From positions 895,692 to 959,691 of the forward strand of contig NMRA01000032.1 of the NCBI GenBank assembly GCA_002633005.1: a DNA stretch of 64,000 nucleotides, in the 5' to 3' direction. The notes beneath the pieces are model-generated. The model did no database searches, was not told where the DNA came from, and saw only the letters and a program-made list of their open reading frames with translations. Below, piece by piece: positions 47,301 to 57,214 of this stretch; position 1 is the first letter of the stretch; each line of letters opens with the position of its first letter. Both the position numbers and the translations under genes were made by a program. This DNA comes from Phoronis australis. Its lineage: Eukaryota > Phoronida > Phoronidae.

Positions 47301-50300
47301 CTCTCAGTGACTGCTTCACTTTCATTGCACACCTTAATACAATAAATATTAATATCATTTCTGAGATTCAAAAATAGTGCCAAGTCTTTGGTATTGCACA
47401 TATGCAATCTAATCAAACAGACAGTCACAAAAATGAGCGTTATTTTAAGCAGTAATAAACCCGAGTTTCGTCCAAAAAACAAAGTTTTGATTTAGACCAC
47501 TTGCCATTTTAAAGTGATGTCAACTTCCACATGAGAAGCTACATCTCTGTTTTCAAAGACCTGACAGTGCGTTGTTCCTTGAGACCATGCTCGGTGCATA
47601 AAATGACACACCATGGCAAGTCAACTGAGCTTGGTTAAGACAATTTCTTTGGAAGCCCAGAAATCATTTTCAACTTGAACAATTCCAGATCAGTTTCAGA
47701 ATGGTAAGTGGTTCAACTCAAAAGTTTTTTGGTGATGGAAGGTGGGTTTAATTGTCGTTTCACACAGTCTGTACTACATTAATATTCATGTACTTACAAA
47801 AAGCACAATAAGGCAATCTCAATATCATAATGATACAAAATTAATTCCACAAACTTGTTTTCATAAATTAAACAACAACAAACAACTTCACACTCAAATC
47901 ATACAGTCTGCAAACAAATCAAGATGTACATGAAACCAACCAGGAATAAATAATCAACTTACGCAAATAAATAATAAATAGTTGAAACAATCACAATACC
48001 ACAACAAAACAAGACAAGGAGGATACCGCCTCTTTTCTTGAAACATTTAATTATTCTCAAGATCAGAAAGCAAACAACATGGCTGTATTATATGTACAGG
48101 TACACACTCCTTGTAAGTTTTACCGTGTTATCATGGTACACAATGCACTTATTCATATCACACATCTAACCTTCCTAACGCTGTGATGTCTACTATCCAT
48201 ACCAACAGTGACCCCTGAAATAATTTGCTCAACACTGACATTAGTTGAATTCTCGTTGGAGACAACCGTTGCAGTTTCAGATTCATTAGACATAACCGTC
48301 GTCTGCTCTCTGCTGCAGCTCAAAGAGCCAAATTTTTCATTAGCTGTGACTTGCTGGTCGTCAATAGATGTCGCCTTGGATTGGCTCTCTGTGCTATCAA
48401 CTGGCTTGTTATCCTCAAGAACATTGCCATGTTGTTCATTCACCGTTATGTTGATTTCTGCTTCTGATGCATTGACTACTGTAGAGTTAGAAACCTCTGT
48501 ATGGTGATGAACGACAGAGGTGTTATGGGTAATATACGTTTTGTTAACCACCGTCTCCTGAGTGACAAACACACCTGTATGTTGGATAGCAACTTCATGG
48601 TCTCCACTAGATTGTGAACTATTTCCAGCATCTTCATTTTCAAGAACTTGTTGCTCAACTATCTTGCCATTTTCGTTACTTCCATGTTCCTCATAATTTC
48701 CCCGATGTTCAGAAGTGAAGACAGCTTCACCCTTTTTGAGAGACGAATTTGTCTTCTTTACGTCCAAATTTTGATTTTCCGTGACTGAAAGTTCTACTTC
48801 ATGGCTACTCTCCAAGGTCTTCTTCTCTTTTATCTGGCTTTCAGTGACTGAAGTCAATATTTCATGCTCATTATTTTGATATTTTTTCTCCTCCCTCAGA
48901 GTTTCAACGACTGAAGTTATTATTTCATGGTCATTCTCTGTGTTCTTTTCCTCTTTGCTCTCGGTTACACTGACTGAAGTCACTATGTCATGATTCTCTA
49001 TGTGCTCTTTCTCTTTCTTTTGACTTTCAGTGACTGAAGTCACTATTTCTTGGGTTTTCTCAGAGCTCATTTGTACCATGTTTTGGTCTTCATTTACTGA
49101 AGTGACTATTTGTTGCTCACTCTGAACAACTAACATACATTCTGATTCAGGATTTTGATCAACATCATCGCGATTGCCTTCAGAATCAGAAATGCAGCTC
49201 TCTTCTGTTGTGATGTTTCGTGTGGTCATGGTATTGATGCAAGTCTCTTCACCCTGTTTATGTGACTCATTTGTTCTGCCTGTCTCAAGAACAGAGTTAC
49301 TACTAGATATGTTGCTTCCTTCTTCAACATTTGTCTCAGTCACAGAAGTAACCACAGATTCCTCTGTTTGACCTTCTTCAGTGACAACTGTAGTTTTTGT
49401 TACTGTAGTTGTGACAGTTGTAACTGTTATGGTTTCACTTTGGGACTGGCTTGCTTCTTTCATCTGTGTCTCAACCAAGACATCTGAATGTTCTATGTTT
49501 TTGTTGTTTTCACTCACCATCTGGACTTCAGTAGTAATTTTACCACTGTCCTCTTGGTACTTGCTCGTTTCCATAGAATAATCTTCATGAAAGCTACCTT
49601 TTCTAGATTTGTCTGCTTCAACACTGTTATAAGTGTTGACCTCTTGGTCTTTTTTCATTTCAGTGGAGTCAATAGTGGTATCATTTTGGGATTCTTTTGC
49701 TTCAGCAGAAGCATCAAGATTACTTTGGCTCTCTGTTGTTTCAAACGAAGTCATAGTAGTTATTACAAATTCTTTGTCCTGGCCAATATTCCTCTTCTCT
49801 CCAACTGTTTCTTTGGAGCTGTTTTTATCAAAAGCTTCATTCTCATCATGAAATACAGCATCTTGTTTGACTTCATCACGCTCTCCATAACGAGTCAGTA
49901 CATTTATCCTCTCCTCCTCTTCCACCACAGATGTAACCCGACTACTTTCTTTCATTTCTTCCTCTTTTTTAACTACATGCCAAACACTTTTCTGGTCAAC
50001 CTTCTCCTCTCCGCTGTTTAGGTCTTGGTGTCTTCCAGCGTCTTTTTTCTCATCCTCATTCTTTTGCTCATCACTTTCCACATGCACATTTCTCCTATTT
50101 TCTGAAAATATGATTTCTACTTCTGTATCTGCATCAACAGTACTTTCTGAAACAACTGTTGATGTTACCACTGCAGCTGCTGCTCTAGTTGTTGTTGTTG
50201 TTGTTGATATCTCTGTAGAACTCACAAGCACTTCAGATTCTGTTTTCTGGCAATTAAGCTCCTTCATTTGCTCTTTATGCATATTTTCCTGCTCAGTTTT

Positions 50301-53300
50301 TTCTTCTGTGATCTCATGACCTGTTTCAGTAGTTTGTTGGAGGATGGTGCTTTCACCTTCAGTAGTACTAGCAGACGTTACAGTTACTGATGTTTCTGAC
50401 TGCAGATGTGTCTCTGTTGCATCATCCAGCTTGGCATTGTCACATTCAGTGGGAGACGTGCTTGCTATCACCAAGTGAGAGCCAGTGGATTTCATCTTGT
50501 CAGATTGCTCAGCAAAGAACTGTCGAGAGTCTTGTCTTGATTCATAACCTTGGAACTCCTCGTGTTTTTGAATATTTACGGATGAGCCGGAGGAGGATGA
50601 TTGTTGAAAAGTTTTTGCATCACCTCTCAAGGATAAAAGAGATGTCTTCGAGGCATTCATTTTCTTTTCATTAGCATCTCTTAAGGATACAAGAGATATC
50701 TTTGAGGCATTCATTTTCTTCTCATTACCATCTCCTAGAGAGACAAGAGATGTCTTCGAGGCATTCTTTTTCTTTTCATTAGCATCTGTTAAGGATGTAA
50801 GAGATGTCTTTGAGGCATTCATTTTCTGTTCATTAGCATCTCTTAAGGACACAAGAGATGTCTTTGAGGCATTCATTTTCTGTTCATTACTATCTCTTAA
50901 GGACGCAAGAGATGTCTTTGAGGCATTCATTTTCCTCTCATCAGTATCTCTCAGGGAAACAAGAGCTGCCTGCGATGCATTCTTTTTCTGCTCATTACTA
51001 TCTCTTAAGGACACAAGAGATGTCTTTGAGGCATTCATTTTCCTCTCATCAGTATCTCTCAGGGAAACAAGAGCTGCCTGCGATGCATTCTTTTTCTGCT
51101 CATTACTATCTCTTAAGGACACAAGAGATGTCTTTGAGGCATTCATTTTCTTCTCATCAGTATCTCTCAGGGAAACAAGAGCTGCCTGCGATCCATTCAT
51201 TTTATGTTCATTACTATCTCTTAAGGATGCAAGAGATGTCTTTGAGGCATTCATTTTCCTCTCATCAGCATCTCTTAGGGGTAGAACAGATGATTTTGAG
51301 GCATTCTCTTCCTTTACCAAAGCATCTTGTAAGGAAACAAGAGATGACCTAGAAACTTTCGTCTTCTTTACGCCTGCTCCCTTCCCTGAGGATTGGCCAG
51401 ATTGACATCGACGTGATCTTTCAGACAGGTCACCACTGCCATAGCCACTGCATTGTTCAGGAGTTTCATCTTCCGAAGACGAAGAGTCTGAAGAAGACGA
51501 TGACGATGATGATGATGATGATGATGAGGAGGAGGAGGAAGAGCTACTTTTGGATTTCTTCTTCTTCTTCTCCTTCTTCTCCATCTTATTCTTTTTCTTC
51601 TCCTTCTTCTCCTTCTTTTCCTTCTTTTCCTTCTCTTCCTTCTTCTCCTTCTTCTCCTTCTTCTCCATCTTCTTCTTCTTCTTCTTCTTTTCCTTTTTCT
51701 CCTTCCACTCTAACTGGTTTTCTGCTTGGATGCTCTTGAGTTCCAAATCAGAAATTAACATGTGATGAAAAGTTGACACTAATGAATAACAAAGCAGTGC
51801 AACAATTCTGCAATATTCATAATTCAAGTTTGGAGGACAAAATCACGCACTCAAGGTCTCCACAGGTTTGGAAATTTGTGACCGCCAGATGAATAGAGGG
51901 GCAAAGAATACATTTTAAAAATATGAAAACTTTAGTAAGTGTTTACCAATAACAATAACTTCACATACATCTATCTAAACCTGTCAGCCAGGGATAAAAG
52001 CTCATTATTTTCTGATAGGCATCAGAAAAAAAATCAATAATTTTGTATGCCCAAGAAATGCACATGTTCTATGAACTTTGCATACGCCACAGTAAAACAG
52101 TGGCACTGTTGCAAAAATGAATTAAACATTGTATGGCGCAAAAAATAAATCATAGAATGATTTCAAATATAACACTTATCAAAATTCATAACAAAGTATT
52201 TTAATGTCTTTTAAATTGCGCTGACCGTCTCATTTAGTAACGCAAATGAAGCGTAATTAACCTGAAATCTTCCCAAAATATAATAGACACAAAGGAACAT
52301 ACTATCAGGCACTTCAAACAAGAGCAGATAGACAAGATTTTAACAGACATAAAAGCTACAGGAAAAAATGATTCAAGACATTACAATTGTGCATGTGACT
52401 TCTCCGCAGATTTTTCTTTGACTATATAATAATAAACTTGAGTTTAAAACCGTTGTACTGAACACAAATTCATGAAATTTAATGCCTTTTCACATAAGAA
52501 TGAAATACACGTTGTTAAAGATTCAACAAGCTTTTCGAAAAATGTTACCTAAATACCAGAGAAAAAAAATAATAAAAGACATAGCCAAGATAAATTGTAC
52601 ACACAGAAACAGTCTCAATCCCTTGTTAGAATAGAAAACAATTAAAATGCCTGCTGACATACGAGTCATGAATCTTAGAAGAAAATGTGAAAGGCAGCTT
52701 CTCTTAGTTGTTAGTAAACAGGTGAATATGAAGACTGTAGAGATATTAACAACAGTCATGCATGCAACTAAATATTTGGGATAACTAAATCTACTATTAA
52801 TAGAACCCGTTTTGAAGGTTTTTTAAACCAAACAGTTACTGAAAGCATTATCTTGAAAATTGTATGTAATGATTTTCACGTTCTTCTAAAAGATGAGCAT
52901 GTTTCGTTCAGTTTCACAAATCCACCTGTATCACTCATTTTTAACATGCAAAAGATGAAGACCCACGCAATGCTAATTAGGTCAAGCCAAAATGGCACTC
53001 TTCAATAAATCAAGTTATTGCGACAAATTTTTTCATTGAAGCTCACTCAAAGTATTCTTTTGTTATGTGTAACCATGAAAAATAACTCACCGTATTAAAA
53101 AACAAAGATTTTTCACCTCAAAACATAAACCAGAACAATTGTGCTCTATTAAGATCACTGTTTTTTGCCTGGCCATGTGAAGAATGAATACATTAGGCAA
53201 TTTACTTTGCCATTTAATGGTCACTCTAAATCATGAACCAAATCAATGGCGCTGTAATAAAATGTTCTTTGCTTGCTCACAAAAAGAATAATTGCGTAAT

Positions 53301-56300
53301 TTGCCATTTAATGGTCATATGGTCCACTTAAAGGTCCATGCACAGCCACCTTTGAAAACCAATGTTGGTTCATGTTTGGAGCGGAACCCTAAGTAGTTTT
53401 TGTTCTTCAATACACCGCGTTAGCATTAATTACATACCAAAATCGAGTTCATTTATTTATATAAATGTATTGTTATAAATCAGTAAATCAGTGCCTTGGT
53501 ATAGTATAAGTAAGAAATATAAGTCTTCTTACACACCATATGTGGGAATATGAACGACCTATAGTTAAGCCTAGAAAGATATGTTCATTAATTATTTCAA
53601 CTGGAAAATTAACCACTGCATACTTGATTTACTCAAGCATGAAATTTCACCAAATTACCACTGCGTGAGACTAAGGATCTTTTAGTCAAACAATGTTATG
53701 TATTAAAAAGAAGTTCCCTTGTTCAGCCGTGTTACGAATATTGTAACATCAAAAAATAAAACGGGGTTCTATCCTAACATTCTCTGGGTACGGAATCTCA
53801 TCTTCAAACTCAGACTCAACTCAGAATCTAAATTTAGCCAACCATGGTGCACGATTCGAGTTCAATTTTGTTAGTTTATTCAAAGCGTGACATGCGATTG
53901 GTCAATTTTGGAAGTCCAGTTTTGAGTACAGAGACAAGACCCCGGACCCTGGTTTCCATGCAGTAATGCAAGACTACGGGATGGGGAATATCTAACCTCA
54001 TCTTCATCAGTTTGTAAGACGACTTGTGCTTCTTGTTTCTAATCACAGGACAGTAACAGTGTTACTAAAGTATTGTGTGTTGACAATTGATAAAGTAGGT
54101 TACTTAAAACAGTCAATAAAAGTGTAAATATATTTAAACACGAATCAAATTTATCTAGAAAGTTACAAATAAACTCACTTAACAAAATTATATTGTTTAT
54201 GATATTAATGATATTTATACTTCAATGAGTTTGAACATAAAATTACTAAAATTATATGAACAAAACAACTCAACATGTTTGGATGTGGTGAATTGAAACA
54301 ATGAAATAAGATATAGACAGAAATACGCTTACCGACTCAGAGGCCTGGGGTGGGGATTGGTTCTGAAACACAAAATATGTCATATTTAGCACAAAAATGC
54401 TCATTACTTAAAAAAACAAGATAACAGTTCATAGAAAGCTCTTTTTTACTAATGCCAAACTTTGACTTTTTGTTTCAGGGATAAAGTCACGATTTTATAG
54501 CTCTTCGTTATTACATACACATTTCCAGCGCATTCGTTGAATGAGCAAAAATTAAAATCAAATAAAACGTAAATTAATAAAGAAAAATAACTATGTTTGG
54601 ATATTTAATTCTTGTCCCGAGCTTTTTTAGGATCTATAATTTACTGAATTTTGACCTATCAAAAGCCAATAGTCACTCAGTTTTAAGTAAATAATGTATG
54701 GCAAAAAGTACTGTACTTGAACACCACTAAGTTAAAATCAAGTGATTTTGGCTAATTTCAAACACTGCTTTCCAATTGGTAGCATATCACAAATGACGAA
54801 GCACTGAAATGTTGAAGTAAAGTGATCGTAGTTCATCATTGTGCCTATGGTTACTACAAACTAAAGTTGCGACTGACAGGCAGTGTTATAGACTATAGCA
54901 AACAAAAAACAATCAGACAAAATGACCCAGAATTCCCCGACATGACGGCTGGGCGCAAACAGAAATTTAAATCATGATAACTGAGTGCAAGAAGAAACCA
55001 CCATCAGAGCCATCAGAATGATCCACCATGATAACTGTCATGAAATGGAAACGATATTTTGTCTGATTACTTTTGATTTGTACTACAGTTCAGTTTGCGG
55101 AAGCACTCGACAGACAATAAGTGGCACACACAACTTCCTGACACGTGAGCTAGCAATCAAACAAAACCAGCAAGCAACAGAAAAGCATAACATAACAATG
55201 AAAAAACTTCCCTACTTTGGAATTATGTCCATGAATTTTAAACAGTCATCAAGAAAACGTAGAGTTATGGCAGTGATTTGTTAATGAAAAATGTTCTTGT
55301 TCTCTAATGATCAAAAATTGTGAAAATTTTGCCTGCTTCAGTGTTGGCAATTAAAGAGATCATCTTAAATGACATTTAAAAGCACAATATTTCAGCCGTG
55401 GATCGTTAACTGAATTGGTGCTTGTGGTCACGGGAACATTATGTTAATGAAAATGAACAAACCCAAAAAATGAAGTGTGGTAAATCCTCGTGTTAAACAA
55501 ATGCAATGGTTTTTGTTATTGGAAAATCGAGTGCAAGGCATGAATTTTACAAAAAAATGAAATCAATGTAACAAGACTTTTTCCAGAATTCTAGTCCTTT
55601 CCTGAACCAAGAACTTTATGAAGTAAAAGTCAAAAATGGGGATACTGCCATTAGTGGCCAGGCTATCCCATTGCGAAATCATATCAGTAACAATTCTTTG
55701 ATTTATTCTACCAATAGACAAACAGATTTGCCATTGACAACAGCACAACAGGCAAAAAATCAATAATGTTATCAGATCACATAATCCATAATCAATAATA
55801 AACTTGTTTTATGTTGTACTACATATTGTTAGTGTTCTAATTAAATGTCACAATGTACTTAATAACATACAACATTAGATCCAGCAGTGGTTGAAGAAGT
55901 AGCCGTCTGATCAGGAATATCGTCTGCTGCTTTGTGAGTCGGAGCAGACGATGGTTGACTTTGCTGAGTGTCATAAGAATGTTGTTGTGGTTTATGCAAT
56001 GTGCCATTCTGTAAACAGTGATCACAGTGCAGCATCTTTAAACAAGAAGCATTATAAATTAAAAGGAAGTCAGTCGGTTAAATTGGACTGTGGTGCAAAC
56101 TGGGTTAAATAAAAACGGAAGTTTTGGCTCAACATAGAAACCACAGTCTGAAATCAATTTCCAAACAAGCCTGGTGGTTAAAACATGATGTTACAAGCTG
56201 ATAACAGTTACAGTAAGCAAAACAAGGTCAACAGGGGTCACTTAGATAAATTTGCATAGTAAAAACAAATCGCACATTATGCCAGTTCACTGTACCATCA

Positions 56301-57214
56301 AGTTGTCTATTTATCATTCCAGAACTGAGACCCTAGACTATTGCGCAATTTGAATTGGTTACAGCAAACTTCTGTGCCCAAGGTTTCATTCAGAAAAAAT
56401 GGTACAGGAGCGTTCTCATGAGGTAAAAACTACCTATATCAGTATTGTAACTCTTTAAATGTACTCTCATTTCAATGCCTTACCCAATAGAGTGGACCAT
56501 TACAGAAAAAATAAAAGAAAGAAAACAATTGCCAGGATAATAATTGTTTCTGTAAAAAGCCATACCCATAGCAAAACCTCCATAAAATGTCAGTCCACAA
56601 CAATACCAGACTTGACAAAAGTACTGCCCAAAGGAATTGGCGAAAAATAGACCCATATGGATACCAGACTTGCCAAAAACCTTACCCGTTTGGAAATTAA
56701 AATCGATGAAAACCAAACCAATTTCGTCGCCAAATTCAGCAAAAACCCTAACCATTTCATTGGCACATGTGCACTCACCTATACCATGGAACCCTCCCCC
56801 CATCTTAGTTTAGAATGTTTTAACAAGATCCTGGAAGGGTTAGTTGTGATGCAGTTTCACTGAACATCTTTTTTACAAGCTCGACCTACTAACTAGAGGT
56901 TAAATCATATACATTTATAAATATGCAAGCTAACCATGTTAACCAAGCACGAAACCACTACTTTCAAGCCAAAACCACACAAGGCTTACGAGTAATATTT
57001 GATGCACACGGTGCAGCCATAGCTATGCAAGCAACTAACATACCGACTTTGGATCGTCATTAGTAACAATGACCTGCGTCTGCGTGTGCTGTTGAGGTTG
57101 TACTGGTGCCACAGGTTTCTGTGCTGGTCCTCCGTATGGCTGATGTGTAGGTTGTCGAGGATAACCAGGCGAGGTGTGCGAAGACGGAACAGGAGCGCTT
57201 GATCCACATCCCAT
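38322..57214 (-). CDS. Predicted N-myristoylated coiled-coil protein with giant cassette exon; family not recognised
   Basis: Exons 5' to 3' (minus): 57214-57044, 56008-55871, 54362-54333, 54038-53997, [51734-48171 giant, optional], 47064-47047, 46110-45929, 45355-45262, 44798-44642, 44059-43861, 42962-42704, 41728-41575, 40555-40452, 39529-39397, 38551-38322. All junctions agree in phase. Without the giant exon the product is 636 residues; with it, 1824. The N-terminus MGCGSS (Gly2, Cys3, Ser6) fits N-myristoylation plus palmitoylation, so membrane attachment is inferred. A P/Q/T-rich linker follows (to about residue 127). The core is helical and coiled-coil prone (LNLEKQIRHMEN, EEEVAKKDLEGITLQRNK), with a compact-looking stretch DGKYGSDREYELEAELDMLL then RYRLATEARNNLIAASQNIV and YLNPVQFPYCKLEEV. 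The tail is acidic (DEEEDDTEAEL), Pro/Ser-rich, and finally basic (RARRSRRKRQMAREEIEE). The core looks conserved, but I cannot name the family. The first coding exon also occurs in a second copy at 59142-59312. Confidence 0.8.
40898..40953. repeat. Short inverted repeat with CCAAT cores
   Basis: ATCTGATTGGTTCT is followed after about 28 bp by AGACCAATCAGAT, a 12-13 bp near-perfect inverted repeat with ATTGG/CCAAT cores, in an intron of the minus-strand gene. It may be a small MITE remnant or an NF-Y-type site pair; too short to decide. Confidence 0.5.
46722..46862. mobile_element. Possible second hAT-like MITE, interrupted by N
   Basis: GGCGGATTTAAAGGGGGGGCC on the left faces GATCCGCACC on the right, whose inverse is GGTGCGGATC. 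This resembles the GGCGGATCC ends and G/C-run interior of the element at 22388-22544. A 12-13 C run with an N (46826) makes the interior unreliable. It lies in the intron after the 18-nt exon. Confidence 0.4.
47047..47064 (-). CDS. 18-nt microexon (EETDIE) of the minus-strand coiled-coil gene
   Basis: A perfect acceptor (CTTTGTAG) and donor (GTAAGT) bracket 18 nt encoding six acidic residues, EETDIE. Its length is a multiple of three and both ends are phase 0, so it can be included or skipped without changing frame. It lies between the giant exon and the first coiled-coil exon. Confidence 0.7.
48171..51734 (-). CDS. Giant phase-0 exon (~1188 codons), low-complexity and repeat-rich
   Basis: One uninterrupted frame on the minus strand. 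The donor AAG|GTTAGA at 48171 leaves phase 0; GTTAGA is also the donor of the 42-nt exon at 53997. The chosen acceptor (CTCAAG|AGC, 51734) gives phase 0 but has a weak pyrimidine tract. Unspliced, the frame reads through VRCVI and stops at 48153, so it could also serve as a terminal exon. In order it encodes a K/E block of about 50 residues, about 20 Ser then DSSSSEDE, a Ser/Gly segment, about 14 repeats of 18 residues (51353-50609), then some 800 Thr/Ser/Glu/Val-rich residues including TTTT and AAAA runs and a second repeat family (about 49120-48741). No folded domain, membrane segment or Cys cluster is seen, so it is probably disordered and heavily phosphorylatable. Its reading frame stays open over 3.6 kb, which argues for selection. 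I recognise no homologue. Confidence 0.75.
48741..49120 (-). repeat. Coding repeat family 2: ~21-residue E-I-V-T-S-V-T-E-S units
   Basis: About six imperfect units start QIVTSVNEDQ, EIVTSVTESQ, DIVTSVSVTESK, EIITSVVETL, EILTSVTESQ and EVELSVTENQ. Each is followed by a charged K/E/N-rich spacer of about 10 residues. They lie near the 3' end of the giant exon and differ from the 18-residue family. Confidence 0.75.
50609..51353 (-). repeat. Coding repeat family 1: ~14 copies of an 18-residue (54-bp) unit
   Basis: The consensus unit is SKTSLVSLRDANEKKMNA. Thirteen full units and a partial fourteenth run without interruption. The first two units and the last are most diverged. Units 3 to 8 alternate between SKTS.. 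and SQAAL.. types, a 36-residue (108-bp) higher-order repeat showing later amplification of dimers. Each unit alternates a hydrophobic/Ser segment with a charged segment. Confidence 0.92.
51548..51712 (-). repeat. Long purine tract (GAA/GAG-rich) encoding the K/E block
   Basis: About 165 bp is almost entirely purine on the minus strand (CTTCTT-type on plus), encoding KEKKEKKEKK-like sequence. Next to it, 51480-51547 is a TCN-Ser tract. The sequence is prone to slippage and triplex formation. Confidence 0.9.
51850..53996. other. Intron upstream of the giant exon
   Basis: About 2.1 kb of AT-rich sequence with no exon-like ORF with matching splice sites. I see no repeat or RNA gene here. Confidence 0.5.
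53997..54038 (-). CDS. 42-nt exon (KQEAQVVLQTDEDE)
   Basis: An acceptor ending GATTAG and a donor GAG|GTTAGA bracket 14 codons. Phase 0 at both ends, so it is a frame-neutral cassette candidate of the minus-strand coiled-coil gene. Confidence 0.65.
54333..54362 (-). CDS. 30-nt exon (NQSPPQASES)
   Basis: A strong acceptor (TTTGTGTTTCAG) and donor (TCG|GTAAGC) bracket 10 codons in phase 0. It extends the Pro/Gln/Ser linker between the acylated N-terminus and the coiled coil. Confidence 0.7.
54911..55068. mobile_element. Short TIR element (AATCAGACAAAAT ends), copy 2
   Basis: AATCAGACAAAAT at 54911-54923 and its perfect inverse ATTTTGTCTGATT at 55056-55068. It shares the inner ATGACCCAGAATTCCCC with the element at 11771-12001. 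At 158 bp it is clearly non-autonomous. Confidence 0.7.
55871..56008 (-). CDS. Second coding exon: Gln/Ser/Thr/Ala-rich linker, 46 codons
   Basis: Acceptor TGTTTACAG and donor GTATGT; 138 nt, phase 0 at both ends. It encodes NGTLHKPQQHSYDTQQSQPS.. then a Ser/Thr/Ala-rich end. Probably disordered. Confidence 0.7.

Noticed and set aside
49488-50021. Plus-strand ORF of 177 codons rich in Phe and Leu
   Set aside because: Antisense of the Glu/Lys/Thr-rich giant exon; purine-rich codons read as Phe/Leu/Ser on the other strand.
50858-51352. Plus-strand ORF of 164 codons with a repeated HSFSSHQYL-like sequence
   Set aside because: It is the antisense shadow of the 54-bp coding repeats; a 54-bp period stays open in more than one frame.
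50609-51353. Regular repeats as a CRISPR-like array
   Set aside because: Units are contiguous, keep the reading frame and have no unique spacers; the context is a eukaryotic exon.
51735-51827. Met at 51827 as the start of an independent 1224-residue protein
   Set aside because: The first ~31 residues look like translated intron, and splice-compatible boundaries and phase tie the ORF to the neighbouring exons. A separate promoter is not visible.
56480-56803. 107-residue minus-strand ORF in the duplicated block
   Set aside because: It is disrupted in the second copy, has no splice-site support and reads like chance translation.
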